A stretch of 64,000 bases of DNA from Macrobrachium rosenbergii (Eukaryota > Arthropoda > Malacostraca > Decapoda > Palaemonidae), in the NCBI RefSeq assembly GCF_040412425.1, contig NC_089744.1, positions 37,434,099 through 37,498,098 on the forward strand, read 5' to 3'. The position numbers were made by a program, and so were the translations under genes. Below the pieces are notes generated by a model, which was given only the letters and a program-made list of their open reading frames with translations, made no database searches and was not told the origin of the DNA. Positions 16,173 to 29,200 of this stretch are shown one piece after another. Every line of letters begins with the position of its first letter. Position 1 is the first letter of the stretch.

Positions 16173-17060
16173 CTTTGCTGAGTTCAGTATCACTGTTTCG
16201 TGAGTTAATTTAATCTTAATAATTTTAGTATTCTAATATTTTATGGCTTTTGTCCTTTTAATTTTCTCTGGCGGCGTTGCATTGTCCACTGACTATAGTT
16301 CTAACTGATGTTTCTGCCCCAATTAAGGCCAATGCCTGTGAGTTAATTGGCAGTCCATTGTGTCATAAGGATAGGTAAAATTAATGTTCGTCTACCTAAC
16401 TGAGTGGCAATAACGTGCTGGACTCCTGTAAATATGCTTGACTGGACGATAGGCATGGTTTAAATCTATTGGTTCAAAAGATTAAGAATTTCAACTCCTT
16501 CAGTAGTAGTTAAGATAAATTACTTTTTGAGTCACTAAACTGTATTCCTTGAACTGCGACTTTCGGAAAAGTTTTTTGACCGTTTAACTAGAATCAACGG
16601 TATTACTGAAAGCCACCCTGTAAGAAATACAGCTTAGTGACTGTAATACCTTATGTTAAACTTGGTCAGCTTTTCATACTAAATTTAACATGTAGCAATA
16701 CAATCACTCCTACTTAAAAGATCATCAAATCTGCTGAAAGTCACAATGTGTACAATAAAATACAGTTTAGTAATTGCCGAAAGAATTTATAATTTTAACA
16801 GTAAACTTAACTGTATAAACGAATTCAGCTTAACTACAATTGAATTAGTTGACATTCTTCATCAATAATCCAATACACTGACACTAAGACGTCTTTCTTT
16901 AATTTCAACCTTGAGTAATTCTTATTGGTGATTCACTGCGAATAGCATTTTACCAGTCAGATAATACGAACGTAAAAATATGACTAAAAGTTACAAGATT
17001 CGTTGTTACAAAACAACTACAACTACAAGAAATTACAGGCAAGAGCTGAACTGAACTGAA

Positions 17061-17376
17061 TATAGAATTTAGGCCAAAGGCCAAGCACTGGAACCAATGA
17101 AGTCATTCAGCGCTAAAACGGAAATTGACAGTAAAAGTTTAAAAGGTGTAACAGAAGGAATACCTCACAGTTGCACTGAATCAATTGTTAGGAGAGGGTG
17201 GAAAGTAATATGGAAGAAAGAAAATATGAAAGGAGGTACAGTAAAAGGAACGAAAGGGAGGAGGTACAATAAAAGGAACGACAGGGGTTGCAGCTAGGGG
17301 CCGAAGGTACGCTGCAAAGAACCTTAAGTAATGCCTACAGTGCACCACGTGAGGTGCACTGACGGCGCTACCCCGC
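17061..17376 (+). repeat. SINE-like dispersed repeat, copy 2 (fullest)
   Basis: Starts at TATAGAATTTAGGCCAAAGG, includes the shared GGAGAGGGTGGAAAGTAA block and ends with AATGCCTACAGTGCACC followed by GAGGTGCACTGACGGCGCTA. A short internal duplication (GGAGGTACA.TAAAAGGAACGA) is present at 17233-17282. The internal open frame (17097-17297) is not a gene, because the other copies do not conserve it. Confidence 0.85.
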
Positions 17377-17598
17377 TGTGGGGTACAGGCAAGAGAGTGA
17401 TGAGCTTAAACCCAGATGCTGATTCGCGTTGCTTTGCTTCTTTGATGCTGCGAATCCTTATACTGTTTAACAGCATCTTTGCGGTTATTAAAAAAAAAAT
17501 TAAATTAAAGTATGCACTCGAAAGTCTTTATATCGTGTTTGAATAAGAATTTCTTCTGAAGTCTTCATTCGATTTCATGGTGGTGATATTTTTACCAC

Positions 17599-17599
<1 letters not shown>

Positions 17600-17631
<32 letters not shown>
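17600..17631. repeat. (AAT)n microsatellite
   Basis: About ten AAT triplets. Confidence 0.95.
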
Positions 17632-17632
<1 letters not shown>

Positions 17633-18019
17633 TCATGTGATGTGTTTTCAATAATGAATTACTTCATTTTGAGCAAAGAGGTATTTTTAAGTTATAGGAG
17701 CTGGATTCCTTAACAAAATTTTTAATAACAAACTCAAGAAATTGTATACTGTCTTAGAAGCTTCTATAAGTCTCGTTTGTTCCATAACTTATGAACTTTA
17801 TAATTGTTTACCATTTTGTAGCTTTTATACAGAAAAAACGTTGATTTTCCTAACATATTTTTCGGTGTAGACCTTTTTCCTTGTCGCGCTAAATAATTTA
17901 ATATAAAATCAATCAATCAGTTTTTAAATGATGTTAAAACCTGGTCGAAAACAGCAACCTTTTAAATAATATATATATATATATATGTACATATATTTGT
18001 TTATTTCTTTCCTGCGCAG

Positions 18020-18125
18020 CTGCTTCCACAACGCTGTGGCTTAAGGGGTCTGGTCGACCTAGTTGTAAGTGGCGAAGACGCTCCTTTATCAGCCTGGCCA
18101 TGGATGGCGCTCCTCGAAGCTATTG
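18020..18125 (+). CDS. Exon: light-chain end and activation site
   Basis: Acceptor CTGCGCAG, donor GTAAGA at 18126. The frame reads LLPQRCGLRGLVDL then VVSGEDAPLSAWPWMALLEAI and ends with a single G that joins the GT of the exon at 46486 to make a Gly codon. QRCG is the light-chain cysteine. VVSGEDAPLSAWPWMALL aligns with the usual IVGGEDA.LG.WPWMALL start of an activated protease chain. The residue before it is Leu (codon CTA), not Arg or Lys. From family knowledge, Leu at P1 is typical of CLIPC proteases, which are cut by an upstream modular protease. Ser replaces the third residue of the usual IVGG. The exon is only 106 nt, so an automatic predictor could easily miss it. Confidence 0.88.
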
Positions 18126-18983
18126 GTAAGATGAACATTATTCTCGAGTCATCGTCTTCTTCTCTTCTTCTTTTTGTGTGTGTGGCCAAGGAGGGCTGGG
18201 TATATTTCCAACTTTCGCACCTTTTGTTTCTCTTTTAGGTAAGAAATCATCCACAGAATGAAGAGGATATGTCTAATGTTTTCTTTAACTGAACATTATC
18301 GTCATATTCTAAGGTACTGAAGGTCACTCCCTGATTCAGTTTGACTCAGAAGAATCCAATAGATTTGAAATGTCCCGCACAAGCAAACAACCTAGGCCTA
18401 TGCAAGAATACTCGAATGAGGTCCTAAGAAGAACAGGACTTCCACTGGTTGAATTTCACATTTTGGGCAAGCAGTCCCATCGTAGCTTCAGGTGTTTCTT
18501 TGGTCAGGTCATTGTGTACAATCTATAAGACAGGGCTTCTTCTTCTTGTAAATTCAGAGCATCATTAGCCGGGGTAATGGGGGCATCGAGACCGATTGTT
18601 ACAGATTCGCGGGTGACAGCGGTTTTAAATCCGTCTCCTCATTATCGCTGTGGGAGGTTAGCTTCACTCTCCTAACTCGAAGATTTACCCGAGAACCGAC
18701 ATGGGCCAAGGTCCACAGAATCTCTAGACCTTGTAGAAGGCAGTGGCGATTCGAAACGAAGGGATTATTAGACGTGAACCAGAAGAAAAAGTGTTGAAGG
18801 TCAGGCAAGGTTAGAATCATAAACATAAGCCTTAAAAACGGTCAGCAAGGATGCCTCTCTCTCTCTCTCTCTCTGCTTATCATGCGTGCATAGTCCATAT
18901 TCGGTCACGGCTACAACCTGTTGTATTACTTCATGATATATGTATGAATTTTAAAATAAATAAATGTATGTAAAATGTATGTA

Positions 18984-19202
<219 letters not shown>

Positions 19203-19228
19203 TACATATTGTATGTAATGGTTACAAG

Positions 19229-19521
19229 ACCCTCTTAACTTTCAGTCTCTTCACACTTTTTGGATACACTTGTTAATACAAACCTAAGATACAAAGGAAG
19301 AATCAAATTAACAAGTTCCGACATCATTGCGGGATTTGTATCTATATTTGGTATAAAAAAACGAGGTCACGGGTAGTTAACGTGACCTCATTTGATATAC
19401 CGAATGTGGGTTCAAATCCTGCTATGAATTCAGAATATTTTCATTTGCTTTTTCACTTGCAATTCAGGTTTTGTTGTGATAAGCGTATCCACAAAGTGTG
19501 AAGAAATCAAGAAGTTAAGAG

Positions 19522-19524
<3 letters not shown>
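19229..19524. mobile_element. Foldback element with tRNA-like promoter boxes
   Basis: The left arm begins ACCCTCTTAACTTTCAGT then CTCTTCACACTTTTTGGATA. The right arm on the other strand begins GCCCTCTTAACTTCTTGAT then TTCTTCACACTTTGTGGATA, and the match continues for about 60 bp. In the centre GAGGTCACG and CGTGACCTC form a perfect 9-bp hairpin. Inside lie TAGTTAACGTG (19374), like a Pol III box A, and GTTCAAATC (19410), a perfect fit to box B (GWTCRANNC), at tRNA-like spacing. The element sits between two TA tracts. Confidence 0.65.

Positions 19525-19615
<91 letters not shown>
19525..19615. repeat. (TA)n microsatellite
   Basis: About 90 bp of TA directly abutting the right end of the foldback element and ending in ATACTGTC. 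Confidence 0.95.
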
Positions 19616-19616
<1 letters not shown>

Positions 19617-20727
19617 TGTCACGTGACGGCTGATCTCCCGTATTGAAGGAGACTTAAGAAATTAGAAGAGTATATCTATGGGTTCAACAAGCGCTCATTC
19701 GGCCTAGTGATGGAAAGGACAGCATAAATGGGGCCCACTCTTATTCCCGTGACAATTATTGCTCAATCTTTCCTTCCTTTTCTAAATAAATAATTATCTC
19801 AATAATGGGCACTTAATTAGTTCATCTGGAACTATTTGACTCTTGGATTAACACTCTCAATTACTTTCTTATCACTGGCCTATCATTAGAGGCAGGAAGC
19901 AAGTTATAATTTTACACTGTTTTAACTCTCAAACCTTTAGTGAAGGATCACCAAAGACTTGAAATTATATCACTGGGTTTACACTTAAAATTGTTCATTT
20001 ACAAAATTTACAAAACTCGTCAGCTTCACTGTCACTTCACTGTCACCAGTTTTGAAAAACACTGAATGGGATTGGTTATGAGATATGGATGGCATTTTTT
20101 TGTGACAACTTGACAAATAATCGACATAAGCCTTAGGCTCGTCAAAGGGATCATATTTTAATTTCATTCCAATTATTACTTTGTCTCATTTATCATATCC
20201 TCTAGCATTCCTATCCTTATCCAATTCGCTTCACACTAAAATTATTCTCTCGTTCGCAGAACAAAACATGTCCGTAACCTCTTTTCCTCTTCAGAGTGGA
20301 TGGTTCTTAGCAAGCCTTTGAAATGGATGAGGTTGCTAATCCAATGCCCTTTTCTCGAACCCATCTGCTACCTGTACCTATCTACTGTATAATTCTTCAC
20401 CTCAGGCCCCAGTGTCCTAGGTAAAGTCGAAAATATTTATGGAGTAATTTCCCCAACATGGTGTATGACCTCGTCTATTGTGTAAAACAGTCCACGTAAC
20501 AGGGCTGTACGTAATATGGACTGCGAAGCAGGATGGCAAAAAAGGAAGAGAGATGAGAACAAACCAGATCAATATGAACGAGAAGACCCAGGCCCTTTTC
20601 CTCTTTTGGAATGCTTTCATCAGTTGATTGAGCACGATGATAATGAATGGCAATGCGTTTTGATGAAGTTTCCGAGGATCAGACAATGTTGATAGCAACT
20701 AATGATGGAAAGCTATCACTTAATATA

Positions 20728-20728
<1 letters not shown>

Positions 20729-20815
<87 letters not shown>
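20729..20815. repeat. (TA)n microsatellite
   Basis: About 85 bp of TA, preceded by ATACTGTA. Confidence 0.95.
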
Positions 20816-20818
<3 letters not shown>

Positions 20819-21115
20819 CAAATCCGCAGCCGACTGTCAGTATATATCCGTGTAGGCACCCGGGATTATATGTAATCAACAGATATGAAAAGCAAATGGG
20901 TGTTACAGACTAATATAAACAAAGCCACTCCAACATAAAAAACATATATCGAATACCTATGGGAGAAAGGGATGGGATTGGCACGATACACGTACACACC
21001 GTTACCGGGGTCTAGCGATGTCAGGCAGGGCAGCCGATCGAGGCTACGGCCTACCCCAACGCTAAATCAAAGTGTGTCGTGCTTACCCCATATAGAAAAT
21101 GGGGGAAAATGTTAA
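20816..21115. repeat. Possible SINE-like segment between TA tracts
   Basis: Begins with GTTCAAATCC, a good Pol III box B match, and has a GC-richer core (20990-21080) unlike its AT-rich surroundings. Both ends are TA tracts. No second copy was found in the window, so the call is weak. Confidence 0.3.
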
Positions 21116-21122
21116 AACGAAG

Positions 21123-21262
<140 letters not shown>

Positions 21263-22660
21263 ATATTTTTACCATTTTTCCTGGGGAAATGCTTACCATG
21301 AGCCAGTTATAGACTCTCAATGAATGATTTCGTTACTTACCTCTATTTTTGTATGAAATCTAACTGCTGTTGATTCAGGAAATCGTAAAAAACAAGGAAA
21401 AGGGGGGAATTTATCCGAGCTGAGGGCTCTACTCACAAGGTATTTATAACTAAACACGTTAGGGCAAATTTAAAATTACGTGTATTTACATGAAATGAAA
21501 TATCAGAGGATGAAATGGACTAATCAGGCATGCAAGGCCTGAGAGTTTAATTATAACTGGGAAAACTTGAACGTATATCCGTCGGCGTGATGATGCTGAC
21601 ACAAGGCACAGTCAAGAGAGATTCCCACGGTTAACAAACCCTCTGTAAAGGGAGATATTCACGAATTAAAAGCCAGTAAGGCCGCCGTAAAATATACATA
21701 GGACAAGGCGAGCACAGAGGGTGCCAAGAAGCCTTGAACATACGATGTTAAGTAATTATTTAAACACAGGCATTTATGTAACACTGCCCTAACAAGGCAA
21801 GATTGATATGGAAATACTGGCACTTAGAAACGGAAATAGGAAGTTTAGTACGAGAATTAAAACAGTGTGACTGACGTGAAGACCCTTTGCAACAGATCAC
21901 TTTACCTTGTAGAAGAGGGCTTCAGCGAGGGAAAATGGCAGTGGAGGAACGGCTGAGGGCTTCACTAGTAAGAAGACTAAAGGTCCCTGCAAGATAGGAC
22001 CACGTGGTAGGGCTCTCTGAAGGAGCTGTGTCTTGCTCGCGTCCAGCAGTGTGTCTCTCGCTTGTTCCTGTTGTTTTAGATTCGCTTGTTCCTTCGGTGA
22101 GACCTTTATATGACTTCGGTCAGGGGTCAGGGGTTACCCACAGGTAGATTGAGGTTGGTGTCATCTATGACTCAGTCCCAGGTGTGCATGGCAGCTGTCC
22201 TTTTCTCTTAATCTCCCTTCCCGGCGTTTAGGCTCCTCACAACCTCGTGTCTGTGTAAACAAAAGTTTCCGGCAGTCATATGTTCGAGAAGAGAAAGTTG
22301 AAAGGTGATTAAAAGATTAAGGGAGGGGCCTTTATTCCTTTCGCCCTTCCTTGTCAGGCAGTGCCCAAAATGCACTAATATATTTTCCAGCTTTAAATGA
22401 AGCATTTGATGGCTGGGATTCTTTGGAGAATATAATAACTCCCGCCCAAGTTGACATCTCGCACCTTCAGTCGGGTGCAAATGTCTACCAAACCAAGGAT
22501 TCAGCAGACAAATGCTTTATATTACTCTAATTTTCTCGTTAACGGCACTCATGTATATTTAGTAACCTAAATCTCTCTGTGTCATATGAGATATCTGAAA
22601 ATTTACTTGATAAGGAATTCAATGTTTTACGTTAATCGCAGAGTAAGAAAAAGAGAGAGA
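21263..22660. other. Unassigned; possibly retroelement-derived
   Basis: Less AT-rich than the surroundings (21580-22210). It includes CTTTATATGAC at about 22106, which could be a TATA-type promoter of an LTR. No direct repeat pair was found to prove an LTR, and no coding motif was seen. Confidence 0.3.
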
Positions 22661-22682
22661 GAAAAAAATAAAGGTTTTAACC

Positions 22683-22960
22683 TTAGGTTACTGTGACTTT
22701 AAAACAGGTACATTTACAACCATAAAGTTACAGTAAATATTAAAATACACTAATTGGCCTCCTTAAGGTAAATCTCAAAAGAAATATGAGTAGATGATCA
22801 TAAGTATTAAAATGCGATAAATCCTAAGTTACTGTTATTTTGAAACAGGAAGTTACAAATATAAGAAAGTTACTGTAAATATCAAACCCAATAACTGTAA
22901 GTGATTTCCTTAATGCAAGTCTTAAAATAATCATGCACTTAACTTCTAATAGTTGTTATA
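22683..22960. repeat. Tandem duplication, about 140 bp, two diverged copies
   Basis: GGTTACTGTGACTTTAAAACAGG ... AAAGTTACAGTAAATAT is followed by AGTTACTGTTATTTTGAAACAGG ... AAAGTTACTGTAAATAT in the same order, with further similar phrases after each (the CCTTAAGGTAAATCT and CCTTAATGCAAGTCT regions). Confidence 0.6.
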
Positions 22961-23619
22961 GTCAAAGACATGCAGTTAGTTTGCCTTGATGAGGCATTAC
23001 AATGAAATATACATGGTCTTCGTTAGGTGTCGCCATGTTACTTAAGTTGACGGCACAGTGCTAGACATGGCACTGAAGTCAATGGTGCTTATAAGCACGA
23101 ATCTAAGTACAATGAAGGACAGACAAATATGCAAAGTACACGGTCTAGGTCTTTTCAAATCACGGACTCTGGGTTTAAATTACAAGGGAATAACAAAGAA
23201 GGCAAATGATGTTACTGAAAATGGTGATTAATATGCCGAAATTATACTCTTTAGCCTACGAAAAAAAATGGCTTAGGTTTATTCTTTTGCTCAAGGGGCT
23301 TCAAAGGGAAGTCACAGGACACTGCAAAGTTGGGATGTCTGTCAACTGCGCTCTGCACTGGCAGAGTGGGAACAAGGTAAACTATAAGTTTTTGTGAGGC
23401 GTAAAATAATATGATTAATTGAACAAAATAATGAAAGGAAAAATGTTAAAGGAAAAGAATAAATTACACAGTTATACAAAAAATAAATAGGTGAGGGAAC
23501 CTGACACCTTTTTCTGGATAGAGGTGCCAAGGTCCTCATAGGATAAAAGGGTGGCACTGTACCAAATTTGCACCAGTTCAGGAGAGCCCAGCAGCTCTCT
23601 TTAAGCTACCTGACATTCC

Positions 23620-24574
23620 TATGCCCGAGATTTCTGCCGCAGTTCTCTTTGGGTTGATGGTTCTCCTTGGTAGGGGAATTGGTCAAACTGAGCCCGAGGA
23701 GGATCTTGGAGTGCCACCTGTGTCGGCTTCTTTGGCGGCTGAAGCAGGGGCATTCATTTCAGGCTCTATCCCAAATCGTTGCAGTTCCATAAGTTCATCG
23801 GCCATTTGAGACAAAGCAGAATCCTTACCCATGGTCATGTCCGCGGGGACCGGGAAAGGGAGGAAGAGGTCGCGGTGGGTGTGATAGGTTCGCAGGTTAC
23901 CATGACCAGCTCAGGCACGGGTTGCGAGGCTGCACCTTCAGTTGAGCTTCCGCTGTGGTCGGAAGGATCCGTTTCTCTTACCAACTCGGTAACGGAGCCA
24001 GGACGGGAGAAGAGAAGAGATCCTGATTGGGATCACTTCAATGGAGATCGGGGGCGTGCTCTGGCGCTGGCACTAAGGCAGGGTCAGGCACTATTATTTG
24101 ATTTGGAATTTGCTCGTCGTTCGGGACAGGCGGAGCTTGGCACTGCTCAGTGCATGAAAGTGGCACAAGCAGAGATTGTGAATCGAGTTTGGAATCTCCT
24201 GGAGGGAGATCTATATGGGGCCCTAGCACTGGCACTGGGGCAGGGCCGGGCACCGAAATGGGATCTGGGATCGATCGTGATGGAGGGGGCCACTGCACAT
24301 CATACTCAGGTGGCACTGGCAGTGTAATGAGTGTAGGCGTTTGAGGGGCTTACTCATGCCTAATGAATGATTTGGGGGATTTGGACTCCTGGATTGCTGT
24401 AGCTTAATTGGGGACTGTAAGTCCTGTCCCAGGAGGAGTCATAACCTCCAGGAATATAGCTTGCTACTGCAAGATTGCAAATTTTGGATCTATGAGTTCT
24501 TGTGACTCTCAACTGAACGGTAGGGAGTATCATTTTAAATTGATTGATACCCTCAATTTTGACAAGTTTACGTC
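23620..24574 (-). pseudogene. Pro-rich continuation of the Gag remnant (uncertain)
   Basis: Below the zinc knuckles the minus strand has a Pro/Ala/Val-rich open stretch (24038-24316, with PDPISVPGPAPVPVLGP) and is unusually GC-rich for this window. It probably belongs to the same retroelement, but no motif confirms it. Plus-strand frames over the same DNA (23779-24327) are shadows. Confidence 0.35.
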
Positions 24575-25315
24575 GGTTAATGATAGCTCCACAGGGAACT
24601 TTGTCTTTCCCTCGACCTGGCGTGCAGGGTAGCTACCTCGAGAAGGTCCCACATATATATGGGACTCTCAGCTGGACGGCCCAAGGACTTGGGATTCATA
24701 ACTGCCAAGGCAATGGCGTGAGTACTTGATTTATTATTGGGGCATTTTGCCCATGTGGGAGAGTGGCCATAAACTTTGCAAGCCGTGCAATAGCTCTGGC
24801 TATAATCCTTTCGTGGCACTGAACCTGAGGGGGGTGCAGGCTTGTTAGTTGGTGGATTTGCAGGTGAAGGTTTGTTTCAGCATTGTTAGGTGGAATGCCT
24901 AGCTTTCTTGCAGAACCCACATACTGTACAATGGGCTTCTGCGGGTGCTCATCCTTGGGCGGAGGAGTGCCAGAGTTTACGTCCCAATGAACTTGCATGG
25001 GTGTGATGGGTGTCCCATGTGTCGGTGAGGCATCAGCACTCCGCTAGAGTCGTGGGCACTTTTTCACATACATGGGTGGCTAGGGCAGAAGGGGAGTAAT
25101 ATAAAAAATTTTCACTCTTGAACCGCTCGAGGATGTTCTTGGCGGTGGAGACTCCCAGGGACTCTAGCCATTTAGAGAGGACTCTATCTGATTGATACGC
25201 CCAGTCAGACCAGATCTGTCCTGATTCTTTTATCTGGCCTCTCCAGCATCGTCTCCAGCGTTTGGGGTGATCTCATACGCCTTTGTGATTGCCAGGCGCA
25301 CTTCCACCCATTTCC

Positions 25316-25318
<3 letters not shown>
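24575..25318 (-). pseudogene. LTR-retrotransposon Gag remnant with zinc knuckles
   Basis: Reading the minus strand from 25318 gives AYEITP, then after a frameshift [20 protein letters not shown] and RVLSKWLESLGVSTAKNILE, a helical segment like the SCAN/Gag capsid domain of gypsy-type elements. It is followed by CGFCKKARHST(stop)QC and then CTACKVYGHSPTWAKC, two CCHC-type zinc knuckles. At least one frameshift and three in-frame stops make it non-functional. No protease DSG/DTG or RT motif was found, and no LTR pair could be recognised. The upstream end is cut by the TA tract. Confidence 0.65.
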
Positions 25319-25866
<548 letters not shown>

Positions 25867-26244
25867 TGTTGCATCTTGGCTGATCAGTTTATTACTTGAT
25901 TTACGTAAATTTTTTACGGCCCTGCATGCCAAGAACACACGTAACCTGTCACTTGAAGCCACGAATTAACCTCAAAGACACTCATTATATTAACCAAAGG
26001 TCGCCAGTTAAGGGTAATTAACCTTAACAAAGAATATTCAAGGAATAAAGACTTTCTGATAAACGTCACCAACTGCGGACGCAGAAAAATCTCTACTCGT
26101 TAAGATGGTATTAAATACAAAACGCAACGGTTCTTCCAAACAATGGACCCGAGACACAAAGAGTGCATAGAGAATTAAAATGCCTTGCTTACCCTAAGTC
26201 CTAGTTACTTTTTCTGGAATAAAGTAGATGAAGCTAACAATATA

Positions 26245-29200
26245 TAGTGCAGCAGATTGCTGTAAAAATCGTTCAGATAGTGAAACAAGCATGAAATTTG
26301 GCACAAACATTCCTAAGACTACGCTCTCTTAGAAAAGGGCGCTGGCCACCTGAAAATCCAAGATGGCGGCTATTTTTCAAAATGGCCGCCATCTATGTTG
26401 AGATTCACTGGTTTGGGAGCATCTATTGGATGGAATATGCCAGTTTTTTTTTTTTAAACCTCGACTTTTAGGTTATAAAAATGTTCCATACCACACATTT
26501 TATTGAAAACCCTTACTAAATGAATTGTAACCAAGATGGCGTACAAAATGGTTGCAATAAAAGTTTTTTTTCTATCCACAGCGCTAGCAGACATAGAGAC
26601 CAACTGTTTTTATTTAATGGTATATTCATGTGATCAGACAGTTTAACTAATATGCTATTTTCAACTGAAATAGTAATGGTATGGTCACATACAACATTGT
26701 GTCTAAGACTGTAACCATAAAAAGAAAAGAAGAGAAATACGGACTAAACGCTTAACCAATCTATGTATAGGTCTCTCAACCTACACCTTTGAAAATTGAG
26801 GATAAGAAGGTAGGCATAGCATGACACGTTGGATGCTCAAGCTAGATTAGCCTATCTACTGAAGAGAGGGCAATATTTATCTAGACTTCACATTTGCAAG
26901 TGCACAGAGCTGTGCAGGGAAGACCCAGCTTGTAGCACTTGCACCTTTCCCTGACAGCCTGCTTTGCATCCACATTTGGTAAGCTGTTGGCAACTCTTGG
27001 CTAAGGGCGAGTTGGTTGTCCAGAGGACTTGCCATGCTTCACCAGACTTTTGCCATCCCCACTCAGCAGGGTTCTCTGGCTGTGGCTGACACTGGTGGCC
27101 TGCCCCACACACAACCAGCCTGGTACGCAGCACGCTTGGTGTGTTGGAGGAGAGCTCCTGGTTGGTGGAATGGCCTCATATGCCCTTTGTTTTCTGGCAA
27201 ACATATCAAGTCTAGCCTCATCCACAGTGCCAGCAGTGCTGGATCTTTCATACATAAGTATGACAAACCTCTCCAGGACCTTCAGGTCACTCTCTTCCAC
27301 TCTGAGAGGGTAGTGACTCAGTTTGGAGAACACAGTGGAGGCCTCTGGAAAGATGTTCCATGTCTGCCAGGCGGTCTTCTTGCCCTTGCTCCGGAAGGCT
27401 GACACTGTATCACAGCCTGTGAACGCATGGAAGAAGAGCATGCCATTCACCTTCTCCTGGCCCAGAGAGTTGCACAGGTCATGCACAGCAATCCAGCGCA
27501 GGCTCTGGCCTTGGCCAAATGCCACCCATAGCTTCTCTAGCCCTAGATTGTGGAGAGTGGAGAAAGCACTGACTGCAACGACAAGAACATTTGTGTCATT
27601 TGCTTTAACCGTGATGGTCTTGGCTCCATGTTCTGTGGCATATTTGGCATGGAGAAAGATGCGGGTGTCAGCTTCCTCATGAGAGCACTTTTCCAGTCCC
27701 TGAAGACTAGCCTCATGAGTGCTGAGGACAGCAGACCCTTTCGTGGCAATGACAACATTTGTGGCAGACATCTGGGCAACTTTGTCTGCCAGGAACTGGA
27801 ACAACTCTGTCTTGTTGGCATCGTGTCTTAGGAAATTGCGCCAGTTGGATGGAATTGTGTTCTTGTCTGTCACCTTGCGCCTTCCTCCTTGACCACGTTG
27901 GAGCCTGGTCTCAGCTTTGAGGCTGGATGTATTGTATACATCAAATACAAGATGTGATGATGTGTACTTGCTGCTATAGGATTGTATCACAGGCAAGAAG
28001 TCGCAAAGTGCATAGCCCTCAAAGGTCTTTCCTTTCTTTGGTGGCAAGGCATGGACCAAAGCTGATCCATCTACAATGAGGACATCAGTCTTTGGTTCTT
28101 TGTCTTCTAGTGTAACATGACTCTCCAGGACCGAGGTCAGCTGAGACTTCTGACATGTGTACAGCCTACCACCCTCACTAAGGGAAGCTGGGAATGTTTG
28201 ATTCTCGTGCTGGAAGAATTCCTGCAGATCACATTCACGGCTCTGACAGGATATAAATAGCTTTGAGAAAGCTGGCAATCCTCCTTCAGAAGTTTCTGCT
28301 TTGACTGTTCTACAGGAGCAGCTTCTTGCCTGAAGAAGTCAGTTCTGTTCTTCTTTATCGGCTCATAGAAGGAGACTGCATTGTTTGCCAAAGAGTCTGA
28401 AAAACTTCTGAAATTTAGTGCGGCCTCTGTCAAGGTGTGTCTGTAGAAGTTCTGCTGAGCTGGGGTGGGCAATGTCTTTGTTGTCAATGGAATACAGATC
28501 CTGGCTCTCTTCCTGAAAAGGACTTCCCAAGTGTTGCAAAGCCAATGACAGCTTGCTGACTCTCTCCAAGAATGTCTTCTGCGCATGAGGTGTTTGTTCA
28601 TGGTGTGTTGTCTGCTCATTAGACTCCTTACTTTGAACCTCTGTTTCGTATGCAGACACCAAGCGGATGATCTCTGGGCCAGCCACCATCCATCTTCTGA
28701 GTGCTGACGGATCTTCAGTCAGCCCAATGGCTCCGCCATCAGCCTTTATAAAGGCATTGGTCTGCTCATGAGCTTGGTCAAGAGCCATTGCTGAGAACTG
28801 GCGACTGGTCTTGTGCACAACAAAGTTCTGGAATTTCTGCCAGAAGTTTGTCTTTGAGTCTCGTGGAATTTACACTTGGTGACTCTACACCTAATTGTTC
28901 CAGACGTTGTTGGTAGAGGTGGCAAATATCTGCCAGCCGAAATGTGACTGGATCATCTGAACAAAGGTTGTTTTCAACAATGTATGTCATCAGTTCTGAC
29001 AGAACTAGTGGATACACATCTGATTCTGACTCAGTGCTACCTTGGTCTTTCTCAAGGCTCCTCAGGTAGGACCTTTTTCTGTTGTAGAGGGCACAAAGAC
29101 AGGCATGGTGATACTTAAACTCCTGTGCAATGACATCCCCACCAGTCAACTTAGCAAGGAGCTTGCCATCACTAAGTATCTCTGCACATTCACGCAATTT

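Noticed and set aside
19374..19440. Genuine tRNA gene
   Set aside because: A and B boxes are present but a 7-bp acceptor stem and anticodon arm could not be formed; it fits a SINE-type or foldback repeat better.
23779..24327. 182-codon plus-strand frame in GC-rich DNA
   Set aside because: It lies opposite the minus-strand retroelement remnant and shows no domain, so it is most likely a shadow.
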